The notes: generated by a model from the sequence alone, not told the origin. A stretch of DNA of 64,000 nucleotides from Saprospiraceae bacterium (GCA_016787525.1 JAEUUP010000113.1:62001-126000); one strand, 5' to 3'. Counted from the first letter of the stretch, positions 35,485-44,933 are shown. A program made the numbers and translations.

Positions 35485-36321
35485 ATGGAAAACCTAAAAA
35501 GTACCATCGAAGCGGCTTGGAATGACCGCTCACTTTTGAAAGAAAAGGCAACACAAACGGCTATTAGAGACCTCATTGAGTTGTTGGATAAAGGACAAGT
35601 ACGTGTCGCAGAACCTGTCGTTGCGAAAGATGAAGCAACCGAGGGGGGCTGGATTGTGAATGATTGGGTCAAAAAGGGCGTGATTCTGTACTTCCCCATT
35701 CAGCAAATGGAGACGATTGAAGTCGGCCCGTTTGAGTTCCATGACAAGATTGCCTTGAAGCGTGAGTTTGCGAAGCAAGGTGTGCGCGTTGTGCCTCATG
35801 CGATTGCGCGCTATGGTTCATTTTTGGAATCGGGGGTGATTATGATGCCAAGTTATGTCAATATTGGTGCTTATGTCGGTAGCGGTACAATGGTGGATAC
35901 TTGGGCAACGGTCGGTTCGTGTGCGCAAGTAGGCAAAAATGTGCATTTGAGTGGCGGTGTTGGTCTGGGTGGTGTACTTGAACCTGTGCAGGCTTCACCA
36001 ACTATTATCGAAGATGAGTGTTTTATTGGTTCTCGTTGTATTGTTGTAGAAGGAGTACGTGTTGAGCGTGAATCAGTGCTGGGTGCGAATGTTGTTTTGA
36101 CGCAATCAACCCATATCATTGATGTAACAGGCTCAGAGCCAGTGACTTACAAAGGGCGCGTACCTGCGGGTTCGGTTGTGATTCCTGGAACTTACGAAAA
36201 GGAATTTCCTGCTGGTAAATACCAAGTTTCCTGTGCTTTGATTATCGGCAAACGTAAGCCGAGTACAGATAAAAAAGTGTCGTTGAACGATGCTTTGCGT
36301 GAGTTTAATGTGGCAGTTTAA
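35485..36321 (+). CDS. dapD: Tetrahydrodipicolinate N-succinyltransferase
   Basis: A 278-residue left-handed beta-helix acyltransferase of lysine and diaminopimelate synthesis. Hexapeptide repeats fill residues about 105-240 (VMMPSYVNIGAYVGSGTMVD, TWATVGSCAQVGKNVHLSGG, GSRCIVVEGVRVERESVLGANVVL). Length normal. It follows hisC by 46 bases and may be read from the same transcript. A degenerate dispersed word (ACCGAGGGGGG, 35639-35649) lies in it. It ends at a strong bidirectional terminator. Confidence 0.95.
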   Translation: MENLKSTIEAAWNDRSLLKEKATQTAIRDLIELLDKGQVRVAEPVVAKDEATEGGWIVNDWVKKGVILYFPIQQMETIEVGPFEFHDKIALKREFAKQGVRVVPHAIARYGSFLESGVIMMPSYVNIGAYVGSGTMVDTWATVGSCAQVGKNVHLSGGVGLGGVLEPVQASPTIIEDECFIGSRCIVVEGVRVERESVLGANVVLTQSTHIIDVTGSEPVTYKGRVPAGSVVIPGTYEKEFPAGKYQVSCALIIGKRKPSTDKKVSLNDALREFNVAV

Positions 36322-36330
36322 GGTTTCAGC

Positions 36331-36387
36331 AGCTAAAAACAAAAGAGCCACCCCTTGTACTGAGGGGTGGCTCTCTTGTTTTTAGCT
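36331..36387. terminator. dapD/recN bidirectional terminator built on a dispersed word
   Basis: Arms 36331-36355 and 36363-36387 pair at 24 of 25 positions around a 7-base loop TGTACTG. The dispersed word GTACTGAGGGGT (36357-36368) spans the loop and the start of the 3' arm. A and T runs on both sides suit both converging genes. Confidence 0.9.
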
Positions 36388-36412
36388 CACAAAACGGCTA
36401 TTTTTATTCATT

Positions 36413-38071
36413 TCAATTCGCTGTCAACAGCTCTTTAGCATTCGCTAAAGCAGAGGCAGACGGCGGGTTTTGACTCAACATGACAGCGATGGCTTTGATG
36501 CGGTCTTCTTTACTGAGGGGGCGCACGCTGGTCAATGTGCGGTCGGTTGTGTGGTTTTTATAGACGAAATAGTGTTTATCGGCTTTGGCTGCCACTTGTG
36601 GTGCATGGGTGATGACCACAACTTGGTGGTGCGAAGCCAAACTTTGAAGGATATTGCCCATTTTCAAAGCCACATCACCAGATACGCCCGAATCAATTTC
36701 GTCGAAAATCAAGGTCGGTAAGGGTATCGCAGAGGCCACAAGGGATTTGGTACACAACGCCAATCGGCTCAACTCACCACCAGAGGCAACGTCTTTGATG
36801 GGCATCATACGCGACCCTTTGTTGGCAGCAAAAAGGAACTGAACGTCGTCCATACCTGTCGGCGTAAGGTCGTCTAAATCAATGGTTTGTACTTTTAGTT
36901 TGGCATTTTCCATGCTGAGTTGGCGCAACATGGCTTCTACTTTTTCTTCAAATTGTGGCACGACAAACTTGCGTTTGGCAGACAGTTCGTTTGCCAATTT
37001 TTTCAACACTTCTTCTTGTTGAGCGAGGTCTTGTTGGAGGGTTTCTATCTCCTCGGAAAGGTCGCCAAAAGCATCAAGTTGTTTTTGCAAATCATCTTGG
37101 ATGCTGAGGAGTTGTTCGACGGTGGCAACACCGTGTTTTTTCTCTAATTTGTAAATCGTATCGAGTCGCGTTTGAATCTCGGCAATGCGTTCGGGGTCAT
37201 ATTCGGTATCTTCGGCGATGGATTCGAGTTCACCACCAATGTCTTCGAGTTCAAATAAGAGGCTCTCGAAGCGTTCATAGAGTTTGGATACTGAGGGGGT
37301 GTATTTTTTGACCTGACTGATACTCGCACTGATGGAACGCATCTGCCCAACTATCGCATTTTCGTCTTCGCTGATGGCTTGGTAGGCGGCGGAGAGATTG
37401 CGTTTGATGGTTTCGGCGTTTTGCAGACGTTGCTGGTCGGCTTCGAGGGTTTCTTGTTCCCCTTCGATGAGTTCGGCTTTGTTGAATTCGTCGAGTTGGA
37501 AGTTTAAGAAGTCAATTTCACGAGCTGACCTTTCGTTTTTCTCAATCAACTGAGCCAATCGTTTTTTATCGCTCTGAAAAACTCTGTATTTTTCGGTGTA
37601 AATACTGAGGGGGTGCTTGTTGCCAGCCAAAGCATCAATCATTTGCAATTGGAAAGAAGCATCGTGGATGTCGAGTGTGTCAAATTGCTGATGCAAATCC
37701 ACCAATTTGCCCGAAAAAGCTCTGAGTTGTGCCAGATTGACAGGTGTATCGTTGATGAAGGCTCGTGTTTTGCCAGCGGGTGTCAATTCGCGGCGTACGA
37801 CGGTTTGGGTATCGTAATCAATTTCGTGTTCATCGAAAAAAGATTGCAAATTGTATGCAGAAATATCGAAATAACCCTCAATGACACACTTTTCGGTGGC
37901 ATTGTACAATACTTTGGTATCGGCGCGATTGCCTAAAATCATGCCCAAACCACCCAAAAGGATGGATTTACCTGCGCCTGTTTCGCCTGTGATGATGGTC
38001 AAGCCTTTTGAAAACTCAATTTCAAGGCTCTCGATGATAGCGTAATTCTTAATCAACAGTCGTTGAATCAT
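36413..38071 (-). CDS. recN: DNA repair protein RecN
   Basis: A 552-residue SMC-like ATPase in double-strand break repair. N-terminal MIQRLLIKNYAIIESLEIEF and Walker A GETGAGKS (about 30-37); two coiled-coil stretches (about 155-215 and 315-375); ABC signature DVASGGELSRLALC; Walker B LIFDEIDSGVSG. Length normal. Three dispersed words (36510-36521 as RPLS, 37288-37300 as TPSV, 37602-37614 as HPLS), one of the highest loads in the window. Confidence 0.96.
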   Translation of the reverse strand: MIQRLLIKNYAIIESLEIEFSKGLTIITGETGAGKSILLGGLGMILGNRADTKVLYNATEKCVIEGYFDISAYNLQSFFDEHEIDYDTQTVVRRELTPAGKTRAFINDTPVNLAQLRAFSGKLVDLHQQFDTLDIHDASFQLQMIDALAGNKHPLSIYTEKYRVFQSDKKRLAQLIEKNERSAREIDFLNFQLDEFNKAELIEGEQETLEADQQRLQNAETIKRNLSAAYQAISEDENAIVGQMRSISASISQVKKYTPSVSKLYERFESLLFELEDIGGELESIAEDTEYDPERIAEIQTRLDTIYKLEKKHGVATVEQLLSIQDDLQKQLDAFGDLSEEIETLQQDLAQQEEVLKKLANELSAKRKFVVPQFEEKVEAMLRQLSMENAKLKVQTIDLDDLTPTGMDDVQFLFAANKGSRMMPIKDVASGGELSRLALCTKSLVASAIPLPTLIFDEIDSGVSGDVALKMGNILQSLASHHQVVVITHAPQVAAKADKHYFVYKNHTTDRTLTSVRPLSKEDRIKAIAVMLSQNPPSASALANAKELLTAN

Positions 38072-38217
38072 CTTTATTTCATTTTCGGTATTCTCAATGC
38101 CGCAAATTTAACGATGCTTCAACGGTTTTTGTTAATAATTTTAAAACAAATATTGGTACTTAACAGTTTTTGTTTAAAAAAAGAACAGTTTTTACACTAA
38201 ATTAAAATAAAACGCCA

Positions 38218-38244
38218 TTGATACTGAGGGGTTTTGTAGCTTTG
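38218..38244 (+). promoter_or_regulatory. metF promoter containing a dispersed word
   Basis: TTG at 38218-38220 and TAGCTTTG at 38237-38244, spaced 16. The spacer is almost entirely the word ATACTGAGGGGT (38221-38232). A small hairpin CCAAG/CTTGG (38302-38316) lies in the leader just before the metF ATG; no known SAM riboswitch is recognisable. Confidence 0.5.
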
Positions 38245-38332
38245 CGGCTTATTAGTGACGACCTTTTAGGTCAAAAAATGTTTTTTTATTTTTAAAAATA
38301 ACCAAGCATGACTTGGGTTTACTTTATTTTTT

Positions 38333-39289
38333 ATGAAAGTTACGGACTATTTTGAGGCAGCACAAGACAAAACCTTGATTTCATTTGAAGTTTTACCGCC
38401 TGTGAAAGGGGGTTCGATGCAGTCTATCTTCAATACGCTTGACCCTTTGATGGAGTTTAAGCCCCCTTTTATTGATGTCACCTACCACCGCGAGGAGTTT
38501 ATCTACCGCAAACGACCCAGCGGTTACTACGAAAAAACAGCCATCCGCAAGCGTCCTGGCACAGTCGGGATTTGTGCGGCCATCATGCACCGTTATGGTG
38601 TTGATGCTGTGCCACATTTGATTTGTGGTGGCTTCTCGAAAGAAGAAACGGAAAACGCTTTGATTGACCTCAACTTCTTGGATATTAACAATGTCTTGGC
38701 TTTGCGTGGCGACGCAGCGAAGTTTGAAGCGCATTTTGCACCGCATCCCGACGGGCATCCGTATGCCATTGACCTCGTGAAACAAATTGGGGACATGAAC
38801 GAAGGCAAGTATCTCGACCCAAATATCTCAAACGGGGCTAAAACAAACTTTTGTATTGGCATCGCAGGCTATCCTGAAAAGCATTTTGAGTCACCTAATT
38901 TGGAAACAGATTTGTTATTCACGAAACAAAAAGTAGATGCAGGTGCGAATTATATCGTAACACAGATGTTTTTTGATAATAAAAAATACTTTGACTATGT
39001 GAAAGCCTGCCGAGAGGTAGGTATCAATGTGCCGATTGTCCCCGGTTTGAAGCCTATCACTAAAAAAGCACAATTAGTAGGTATTCCACGCGTGTTTTTT
39101 CTCAATTTGCCCGATGAGTTTGTCAAAGAAGTGATGAAAGCAGAGGATGATGCGGCAGTACGCGAAATTGGTGTTGAGTGGTGTATTGCACAGTCGAAAG
39201 AATTGAAAGCGGCAGGCGTGCCTTGCTTGCACTACTACACGATGGGTGATGTGAAAACCATCAAACGCATCGTGGAAGCCGTTTATTGA
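38333..39289 (+). CDS. metF: Methylenetetrahydrofolate reductase
   Basis: A 318-residue flavoprotein reducing 5,10-methylene-THF to 5-methyl-THF for methionine synthesis. FEVLPPVKGG at the N-terminus (family FEFFPP), HLICGGFSKEETENALIDL, NNVLALRGD, FCIGIAGYPEKH, GANYIVTQMFFDNKKYFDYV and VPIVPGLKPI. Length slightly above the bacterial norm of about 300. It holds no exact dispersed word, but its promoter does. It converges on recQ. Confidence 0.95.
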   Translation: MKVTDYFEAAQDKTLISFEVLPPVKGGSMQSIFNTLDPLMEFKPPFIDVTYHREEFIYRKRPSGYYEKTAIRKRPGTVGICAAIMHRYGVDAVPHLICGGFSKEETENALIDLNFLDINNVLALRGDAAKFEAHFAPHPDGHPYAIDLVKQIGDMNEGKYLDPNISNGAKTNFCIGIAGYPEKHFESPNLETDLLFTKQKVDAGANYIVTQMFFDNKKYFDYVKACREVGINVPIVPGLKPITKKAQLVGIPRVFFLNLPDEFVKEVMKAEDDAAVREIGVEWCIAQSKELKAAGVPCLHYYTMGDVKTIKRIVEAVY

Positions 39290-39316
39290 GACTTTTAAGA
39301 GGTTTCTACTGAATTG

Positions 39317-39362
39317 AAAAACTGAGGTGGTTAGGGTTTATAACTCTAACCACCTCAGTTTT
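39317..39362. terminator. metF/recQ bidirectional terminator
   Basis: AAAACTGAGGTGGTTAG (39317-39333) and CTAACCACCTCAGTTTT (39346-39362) are perfect 17-base complements. ACTGAGGTGG resembles a decayed dispersed word, and both ends of the hairpin carry it. Confidence 0.9.
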
Positions 39363-39380
39363 TATACCCTTATTTTGCAA

Positions 39381-41645
39381 TTATGCGACTGTTTTATTTT
39401 TTTCTTGATAAGCTAAGGCAAACTTTAACTGACCATAGGTGAATCGTTCGCTAAAAAACTCATGTAACTCTTTCAATTTTAAAGGCTCTGGTAGAAAAGC
39501 GACCCCTTCAGTAATTTCTTGAATATCTGCCAAACTAACGAATTGAAACACATCAATCGGCTCACCTGCTTCGTAGAGTTGAACCAAGTGCGACTGAATC
39601 GTTGTTGGTGACAGAAAACGTTGTTCGGCTATTTCTTCGATACTCAAACCTGTTTTGAACAGATTGTATGTCACCGTTTGAGTTGGTACTTTAGATTCTT
39701 GTGGTGCTTTCGGCGGTTTTTGCAAAACCTTTTCGGCTGCTTTTTCAATCAAGTCTGTTTTTTCAAGTTGTTTGGGTTCAACCTTTTGCATCACTGCACC
39801 GCTCTCGATGAAGTCAGGGTTTTGACTCAAAAAGGTTTCTATTTTGTCTAAAAAATCCTGACCATATTGCTGCCATTTTTGCTCGCCAATGCCTGATATT
39901 TGGCGCATCTCGTACTCGTTACGTGGCACAGATGCTGCCATTTCGCCCAAAGTCGCATCCGAAAAAATAATATAAGGCGGCATACCTTTTTCGATGGCTA
40001 AAAGACGGCGAAACTCTCGTAAATAATCGAAAAGTTGGTTTTTGATGCGCAAACGAGGTGTTGCTGCTTCCGTTTTGGCTTTTTGCTCTTTTGCTTTTTT
40101 CTCAATTTCTTGACGTTCTTTGATACTGAGAGGTTTGAAAAGTTGTACTTTTTGTCCATTGAACAACACTTCTTTCGCCGAAGGTGTCATTTTTAGTTTG
40201 TGTTTATCTTCATACGCAATTTCCAAATAACCCAATTGTATGATTTGCCACACATACGACTGCCACTCGGTGATTGGCACATTGCGCCCTACGCCATAGG
40301 TTTTTATCTTGTCGTAACCGCGCTCAATCACTTCATATTTCGATGACCCCCTCAGTATGTCCACCAAAAGGCTCATATTCACTTGCTCTTGTGTGCGTGC
40401 GACCGCCGAAAGAGCCATTTGAGTCAAGATTGTACCATCAATATACTGAGGGGGGGCATTGCAGATGTCGCAATTGCCACAGTTTTCGGTGTGATTCTCT
40501 GAAAAATAGTTCAAGAGAATGCGGCGACGACAGATTTGGGCATCAGCGTACTGCAACATCCTATCCAGTTTCGCATTTTGAATCTCTTGATTGCTACTTT
40601 CCAGTTGTCCAAACATTTCCCGATAGGCATTCACATCGGCAAAACTGTAAAATAAAACCGTTTCAGCAGGCGCACCGTCGCGCCCTGACCGTCCAATTTC
40701 TTGGTAGTACGATTCTATATTTTTGGGTAAATTGTAGTGAATCACCCAACGGACATTCGATTTGTCAATGCCCATACCGAAGGCAACCGTCGCACACACC
40801 ACCTGCACTTTGTCGTTCTGAAAATCCTCTTGCACCTTAGAGCGTTCGCGTGGCGACATTTGAGCATGATAGGCAGCCGCTTTGATATTATTGGACAACA
40901 ATTTGACGGCAACTTCTTCGGTACTGCGGCGGCTGAGGCAATAGATGATGCCGACTTGTTGAGGACGGCTTTTGATAAAAGCCAAAATCTGTTCCATGCG
41001 TTTCTGACCTGGACGCACCTCAAGACTCAAATTAGGGCGGTCAAAACTGGAGATAAATACTGAGGGGTCATTGAGATTGAGTTTTTCAATGATGTCTTTG
41101 CGGGTCAATTTATCAGCCGTTGCTGTCAAGGCGATGATGGGGATGTGCGGCATTTGTTGTTTCAAAAAGCCTAATTGAGCATATTCAGGTCTGAAATCGT
41201 GTCCCCAAGCTGAAATGCAATGCGCTTCGTCAATCGCAATGAGCGAGATGTTTAAGTTTTTAAGAATAGGTAAAAAAGACTGAGATACAGCCTTTTCTGG
41301 CGATACATAAATGAGTTTAATTTTATTTTCAAAAAGCTGATTTTCAATTACTTGTGACTCTGAATAACTTTGGGAAGAATTCATAAAAGCCGCTGCAATG
41401 CCATTGGCTTTCAATGCCTCCACTTGGTCTTTCATCAAAGAAATCAGAGGCGAAACAACCACCGTGACCCCCTCAGTAGTGACCGCTGGAATTTGATAAC
41501 AAATGGATTTGCCACCGCCCGTCGGCATCAACACAAGGCAATCGCGTCGGTCATAAATGGACTGAACGATGTCGGCTTGCATGGGTCGAAAAGTATCATA
41601 GCCGAAGTATTTTTTGAGCGCGGCTTGTGCGTTTGAGATATTCAT
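39381..41645 (-). CDS. recQ: ATP-dependent DNA helicase RecQ
   Basis: A 754-residue RecQ. Walker A MPTGGGKS (about 40-47), DEAH box IDEAHCISAWGHDFR, motif VI QEIGRSGRDG, zinc cysteines in CRRRILLNYF and CGNCDICN, a winged-helix RQC part, an HRDC domain (LFDYLREFRRLLAIEKGMPPY near 535) and an extra C-terminal helix-turn-helix (TYNLFKTGLSIEEIAEQRFLS) common in Bacteroidota. Three exact dispersed words (40346, 40443 with G7, 41057), one more at 41467, and two degenerate ones (39502, 40125). CAAAGTTA at 41686-41693 is TAACTTTG on this strand and may be its -7 box. Confidence 0.97.
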   Translation of the reverse strand: MNISNAQAALKKYFGYDTFRPMQADIVQSIYDRRDCLVLMPTGGGKSICYQIPAVTTEGVTVVVSPLISLMKDQVEALKANGIAAAFMNSSQSYSESQVIENQLFENKIKLIYVSPEKAVSQSFLPILKNLNISLIAIDEAHCISAWGHDFRPEYAQLGFLKQQMPHIPIIALTATADKLTRKDIIEKLNLNDPSVFISSFDRPNLSLEVRPGQKRMEQILAFIKSRPQQVGIIYCLSRRSTEEVAVKLLSNNIKAAAYHAQMSPRERSKVQEDFQNDKVQVVCATVAFGMGIDKSNVRWVIHYNLPKNIESYYQEIGRSGRDGAPAETVLFYSFADVNAYREMFGQLESSNQEIQNAKLDRMLQYADAQICRRRILLNYFSENHTENCGNCDICNAPPQYIDGTILTQMALSAVARTQEQVNMSLLVDILRGSSKYEVIERGYDKIKTYGVGRNVPITEWQSYVWQIIQLGYLEIAYEDKHKLKMTPSAKEVLFNGQKVQLFKPLSIKERQEIEKKAKEQKAKTEAATPRLRIKNQLFDYLREFRRLLAIEKGMPPYIIFSDATLGEMAASVPRNEYEMRQISGIGEQKWQQYGQDFLDKIETFLSQNPDFIESGAVMQKVEPKQLEKTDLIEKAAEKVLQKPPKAPQESKVPTQTVTYNLFKTGLSIEEIAEQRFLSPTTIQSHLVQLYEAGEPIDVFQFVSLADIQEITEGVAFLPEPLKLKELHEFFSERFTYGQLKFALAYQEKNKTVA

Positions 41646-41708
41646 ATTATGCTGTCGTCGTCAAAAAGATATTCTCAGAATGCAGCAAAGTTAATTTTTT
41701 AAAACAAA

Positions 41709-41747
41709 AAAGTTGTTTTTGATGCCAATAAAATCAAAAACAACTTT
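41709..41747 (-). terminator. Terminator of the beta-barrel gene
   Basis: AAAGTTGTTTTTGAT (41709-41723) and ATCAAAAACAACTTT (41733-41747) are perfect complements around a 9-base loop, downstream of the gene at 41779-43056 and upstream of recQ. Confidence 0.8.
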
Positions 41748-41778
41748 AAAAATCAACAATTTGAATAAAATTAATAAG

Positions 41779-43056
41779 CTAAAAATAATATCCAACAAGA
41801 AATGAATGATGCCAAGGTTTGAAAATATTGTCGTTGATATTGGCAGGAATGAGACTCAATGGGAACTGCTCCATTTTTACCTCAGCAAACCATTTTTTTA
41901 TTTGATATCCTGCTATTAATGATGCAGTAATAGATGAACTTTTCAAATCATAAACCTCTGGTGAAAAAAAATTGGCGGGTTGGGTGTATGATTTAGTATA
42001 ATCTGCTTTTGGAAAATAAGCCAAATTCAAGCCTAATTTGAAGAAATAAGCATGTCCAACACGAATTTTACTTGCAAAATTAGCTCTCATATAGGGCATG
42101 AGATATAACCCAGTTAGTTTGGCATCGTATTGAATCTCTCGTGAGTTTGCGCTCAAATATTGATCAAATTTACTCGATACAAAACTTAATGTAGTTCCTA
42201 TTCTCAGTGGCGATAAGGCACGTCCAGCTCTTATCTCAAGTCCTAAGCCTATTGGAACAGTCAAGTTTCCTTTGATATTATCGTATTTTCCAAATGAGTT
42301 AATTGTTGCAAACGGTAATGCCACGCCCGTCTGGACAAAAAAGTTAACCTTAGCTTTAGCCGATGCACTCGAATACTCTGACTTACCTACGCAGTTATTA
42401 TAGGTTTTGACGATTCTTTTTAGGTCACTTTCATTCAATTCGAGGTTTGTTAGCTTGCTGATAAAATATTTGCAATCGTCTGTGGCATAAGTCAGTCTCG
42501 TGATATAATCTTTTATGAAAGAATATACAATAGTATGTTTGCCTTGTGGGTCTTTTAGGCGGAATTTCAGGTTCAATAGCTCAATATATTTTTCCTTGCC
42601 TTTTTGAATGAAGAAATGCTCTGATGGTGATTGTAAAGTAACGTAGCTAAATAGTGATAAATTCCCTTTTTCTAAAAGGCGTAGAAAAACAGTGTCTTGT
42701 CGCCAGTTGATGGATTGCAATGCATCGCGCTCCGTTTCGTATGCGTCTGAGGCTTCTAAATCTTTGGTAGTTCGGTTAGCTATTTCCAAAATTGCTGATT
42801 GGTAGGTCTCGTTTTTACCTGTAATGGTGAATTTTGAGATGTCTTTAGGATATAGTTTTTGAATATTGCTTGAGTTAGAAGCCCTAAACTGGACAAATTC
42901 GGGGTTGATAAACCATTCTTGATACTTGATTTGTCCTGTCATTGTGCTGCCGTCAGATTTGTAAACAATGGCATCCACAAAACCATTTTGGGCATGAACC
43001 GAGAAGAAAAAAAGTGAGAGAAGCACTGTTTTTAACGTTTTAATCATTTTTATCAT
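41779..43056 (-). CDS. Probable outer-membrane beta-barrel protein
   Basis: A 425-residue secreted protein; signal peptide MIKMIKTLKTVLLSLFFFSVHAQ (the second Met is also a possible start). Residues about 25-120 hold a pattern common in Bacteroidota hypotheticals (DAIVYKSDGSTMTGQIKYQEW, KLYPKDISKFTI). Residues about 235-425 alternate polar and hydrophobic residues and end in the aromatic FLVGYYF, as outer-membrane barrels do. Function unknown. No dispersed word over 1.28 kb, unlike most neighbours of this length. Confidence 0.7.
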   Translation of the reverse strand: MIKMIKTLKTVLLSLFFFSVHAQNGFVDAIVYKSDGSTMTGQIKYQEWFINPEFVQFRASNSSNIQKLYPKDISKFTITGKNETYQSAILEIANRTTKDLEASDAYETERDALQSINWRQDTVFLRLLEKGNLSLFSYVTLQSPSEHFFIQKGKEKYIELLNLKFRLKDPQGKHTIVYSFIKDYITRLTYATDDCKYFISKLTNLELNESDLKRIVKTYNNCVGKSEYSSASAKAKVNFFVQTGVALPFATINSFGKYDNIKGNLTVPIGLGLEIRAGRALSPLRIGTTLSFVSSKFDQYLSANSREIQYDAKLTGLYLMPYMRANFASKIRVGHAYFFKLGLNLAYFPKADYTKSYTQPANFFSPEVYDLKSSSITASLIAGYQIKKWFAEVKMEQFPLSLIPANINDNIFKPWHHSFLVGYYF

Positions 43057-43092
43057 TTTGAAGTAAGCGAAAAGTTTATTGTATTCTACTAA

Positions 43093-43128
43093 AAAAGGTC
43101 AGCAAGGTTACATCCTTGCTGACCTTTT
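43093..43128 (-). terminator. Terminator after the SRPBCC gene region
   Basis: AAAAGGTCAGCAAGG (43093-43107) and CCTTGCTGACCTTTT (43114-43128) are perfect complements around TTACAT. It lies 60 bases beyond the SRPBCC gene on the minus strand; a dispersed word (43168-43180) lies between. Confidence 0.85.
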
Positions 43129-43189
43129 CATACACACTCCGCTTCTTTTGACAATTTTCGTGCCTGAATACTGAGGGGGTAAAAATCGG

Positions 43190-43723
43190 TTATTTTTTAC
43201 TTTCACAATGTGCTTTTAGGTTCGCTAAACCTTTTTCATAGTCGGGTCCAATGAAGCTATTCATCGCCAAGCCAAACCAGCGCGCAAAGGGGTTCATACC
43301 ATGATCCGAGTCAAATGACCAAACGACCTTAGTGGCTGTACTGTCTTTGGCAGTAAACTTAAAATCAGCCATCGCATCGCCTTGTCCTTTGAATTCCATC
43401 TTGGTTTTCAGCAATTCGGTGGGTTTGGCATCAATAATGGTGAGCTTCCCTTCGCCGACCTTGTCGTTGCCGACCCAAGTGTAGTACGCACCCAAGCCTG
43501 CACTTGATGGCTCACTGTAAACCCACTTGACGTTTGGGTCGAGTTTTGCCCAAGGTGACCAGTTGACCCAGTTTTTCAGTTCATTAACTTGGTCATAAAC
43601 GAGCGGCGCAGGAGATGCAATATCTATTTGTCTTTCAACGTGTGAAGTGCCTGGAAGGAGTAAGCCGATGCCCAAAAAGCCAACGACAATGATGAGTAGC
43701 CAGCGTAAAATCTTGCCTAACAT
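43190..43723 (-). CDS. Membrane-anchored SRPBCC (polyketide cyclase-like) protein
   Basis: A 177-residue protein from the ATG at 43723 (MLGKILRWLLIIVVGFLGIG); the frame extends to 43768, but the hydrophobic anchor fits the later start. One N-terminal membrane segment is followed by an SRPBCC domain: VERQIDIASPAPLVYDQVNELKNW, WSPWAKLDPN, GLGAYYTWVGND and VVWSFDSDHGMNPFARW. Such proteins bind hydrophobic ligands; function unknown. CAAAATTA at 43770-43777 may be a minus-strand -7 box. Confidence 0.8.
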   Translation of the reverse strand: MLGKILRWLLIIVVGFLGIGLLLPGTSHVERQIDIASPAPLVYDQVNELKNWVNWSPWAKLDPNVKWVYSEPSSAGLGAYYTWVGNDKVGEGKLTIIDAKPTELLKTKMEFKGQGDAMADFKFTAKDSTATKVVWSFDSDHGMNPFARWFGLAMNSFIGPDYEKGLANLKAHCESKK

Positions 43724-43835
43724 GGTTGTTCTGTTTAAAATTTTAAAAAATAAGTTTATAATTTTCAAACAAAATTAAAAATATTGTTTGAAATAAAAAC
43801 CATTTTTCGACAAAAACAAACAGAAAGTAGAAAAT

Positions 43836-44933
43836 TTATTCGGAAAGATATTCGCCTAAGCGGTTGAATGTATAAACAGTAGCAAAAACAGCCAGTCCCG
43901 GAAAAACAGCCATCCACCACGCACTATAATCTGTGCGAACTTCCATCAACAAAGTCCCCCAAGTGACTTGTTCAACGGGTAAACCCAAACCTAAGAATGA
44001 TAAAGATGCCTCGAGCAAAACACCATTAGCAATGCCAAAAGCGAAAGCAATGAGGACAGGCGTGAGAATATTGGGCAGAGCATGGTGCAAAATGATGCGT
44101 AAAGGGCGTGCGCCCATGACTTCGGCTGCTTCCATGTATTCCAACTGTCGGATGCGAATCATTTCACCGCGAATCAAACGGACGAAGCCTGTCCAACCCG
44201 TTGCACCAATAAAAAGGATAAGGCTCAATGTGCTGAGTCGTTGTACAATGGTCAATGCACCCAAAACCCATAAAATGAATGGGATGCTCTGCATCACTTC
44301 TACAAAACGCATGACGACAAGGTCGAGAGGTAGTGTTATTTTTTTAAATTTTAGGAAAATACTTTTTTCCAAAATACTGATGAACCATTCAAAAACTAAA
44401 AATGCAACTATCAAAACACCTAAAATTGATATAACAGATGCTTGAACATTGAAAAGAACAAACAAATAAAACAAAGTGAGGACAAAAAAGCACCCCCTCA
44501 GTATGAGGCTGAAAATAGGCACCTCCAAACGGTTGTCGCCAAAATACCCAACTGCTAAGCCAATAGGCAAACCTATAAGCAACGCCAAAAAAACACCACC
44601 CACACCAATAAGAAAGGCTGTTCGTGTGCCTGTGATAATGCCAGCTGACACATCGCGTCCTAACGCATCAGTTCCCAACCAATGACGATAATATACTGAG
44701 GGGGCATTTTGCGTTGCAAAAGGAGAAACCGATGCATTTTCTTTATTGTCTAATTTGCCCGAAGAATAGGGAATGAGTGGCGGAATCAGCGTTTTTGAAG
44801 GTTCATTGGCTAACCAATGACCAAAAAAAGCGACAAAAATCATGGTCTTCAATACAAAAATCGCCCGCTTGGGCTTCGATTGCCGTCGGTTAGTGAAAAG
44901 CATCAAAAAGGGACTGAACCATGAACGCAACAT
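43836..44933 (-). CDS. OppC/DppC-like ABC transporter permease
   Basis: A 365-residue membrane protein with six or seven segments. The BPD_transp_1 permease domain covers about 110-360: HWLGTDALGRDVSAGIITGTR (the OppC N-terminal hallmark), EYMEAAEVMGARPLRIILHHALPN (the EAA loop contacting the ATPase) and the SLSFLGLGLPVEQVTWGTLL block. It normally works with an OppB partner, two OppD/F ATPases and a binding protein; none are adjacent. Its ATG overlaps the stop of the 66-residue gene by one base (TAATG). Two dispersed words lie inside (44492, 44693). Confidence 0.9.
   Translation of the reverse strand: MLRSWFSPFLMLFTNRRQSKPKRAIFVLKTMIFVAFFGHWLANEPSKTLIPPLIPYSSGKLDNKENASVSPFATQNAPSVYYRHWLGTDALGRDVSAGIITGTRTAFLIGVGGVFLALLIGLPIGLAVGYFGDNRLEVPIFSLILRGCFFVLTLFYLFVLFNVQASVISILGVLIVAFLVFEWFISILEKSIFLKFKKITLPLDLVVMRFVEVMQSIPFILWVLGALTIVQRLSTLSLILFIGATGWTGFVRLIRGEMIRIRQLEYMEAAEVMGARPLRIILHHALPNILTPVLIAFAFGIANGVLLEASLSFLGLGLPVEQVTWGTLLMEVRTDYSAWWMAVFPGLAVFATVYTFNRLGEYLSE

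Noticed and set aside
38245-38332. SAM riboswitch before metF
   Set aside because: The leader is about 80 bases with only a 5-bp hairpin; no conserved S-box or SAM-II pattern could be recognised.
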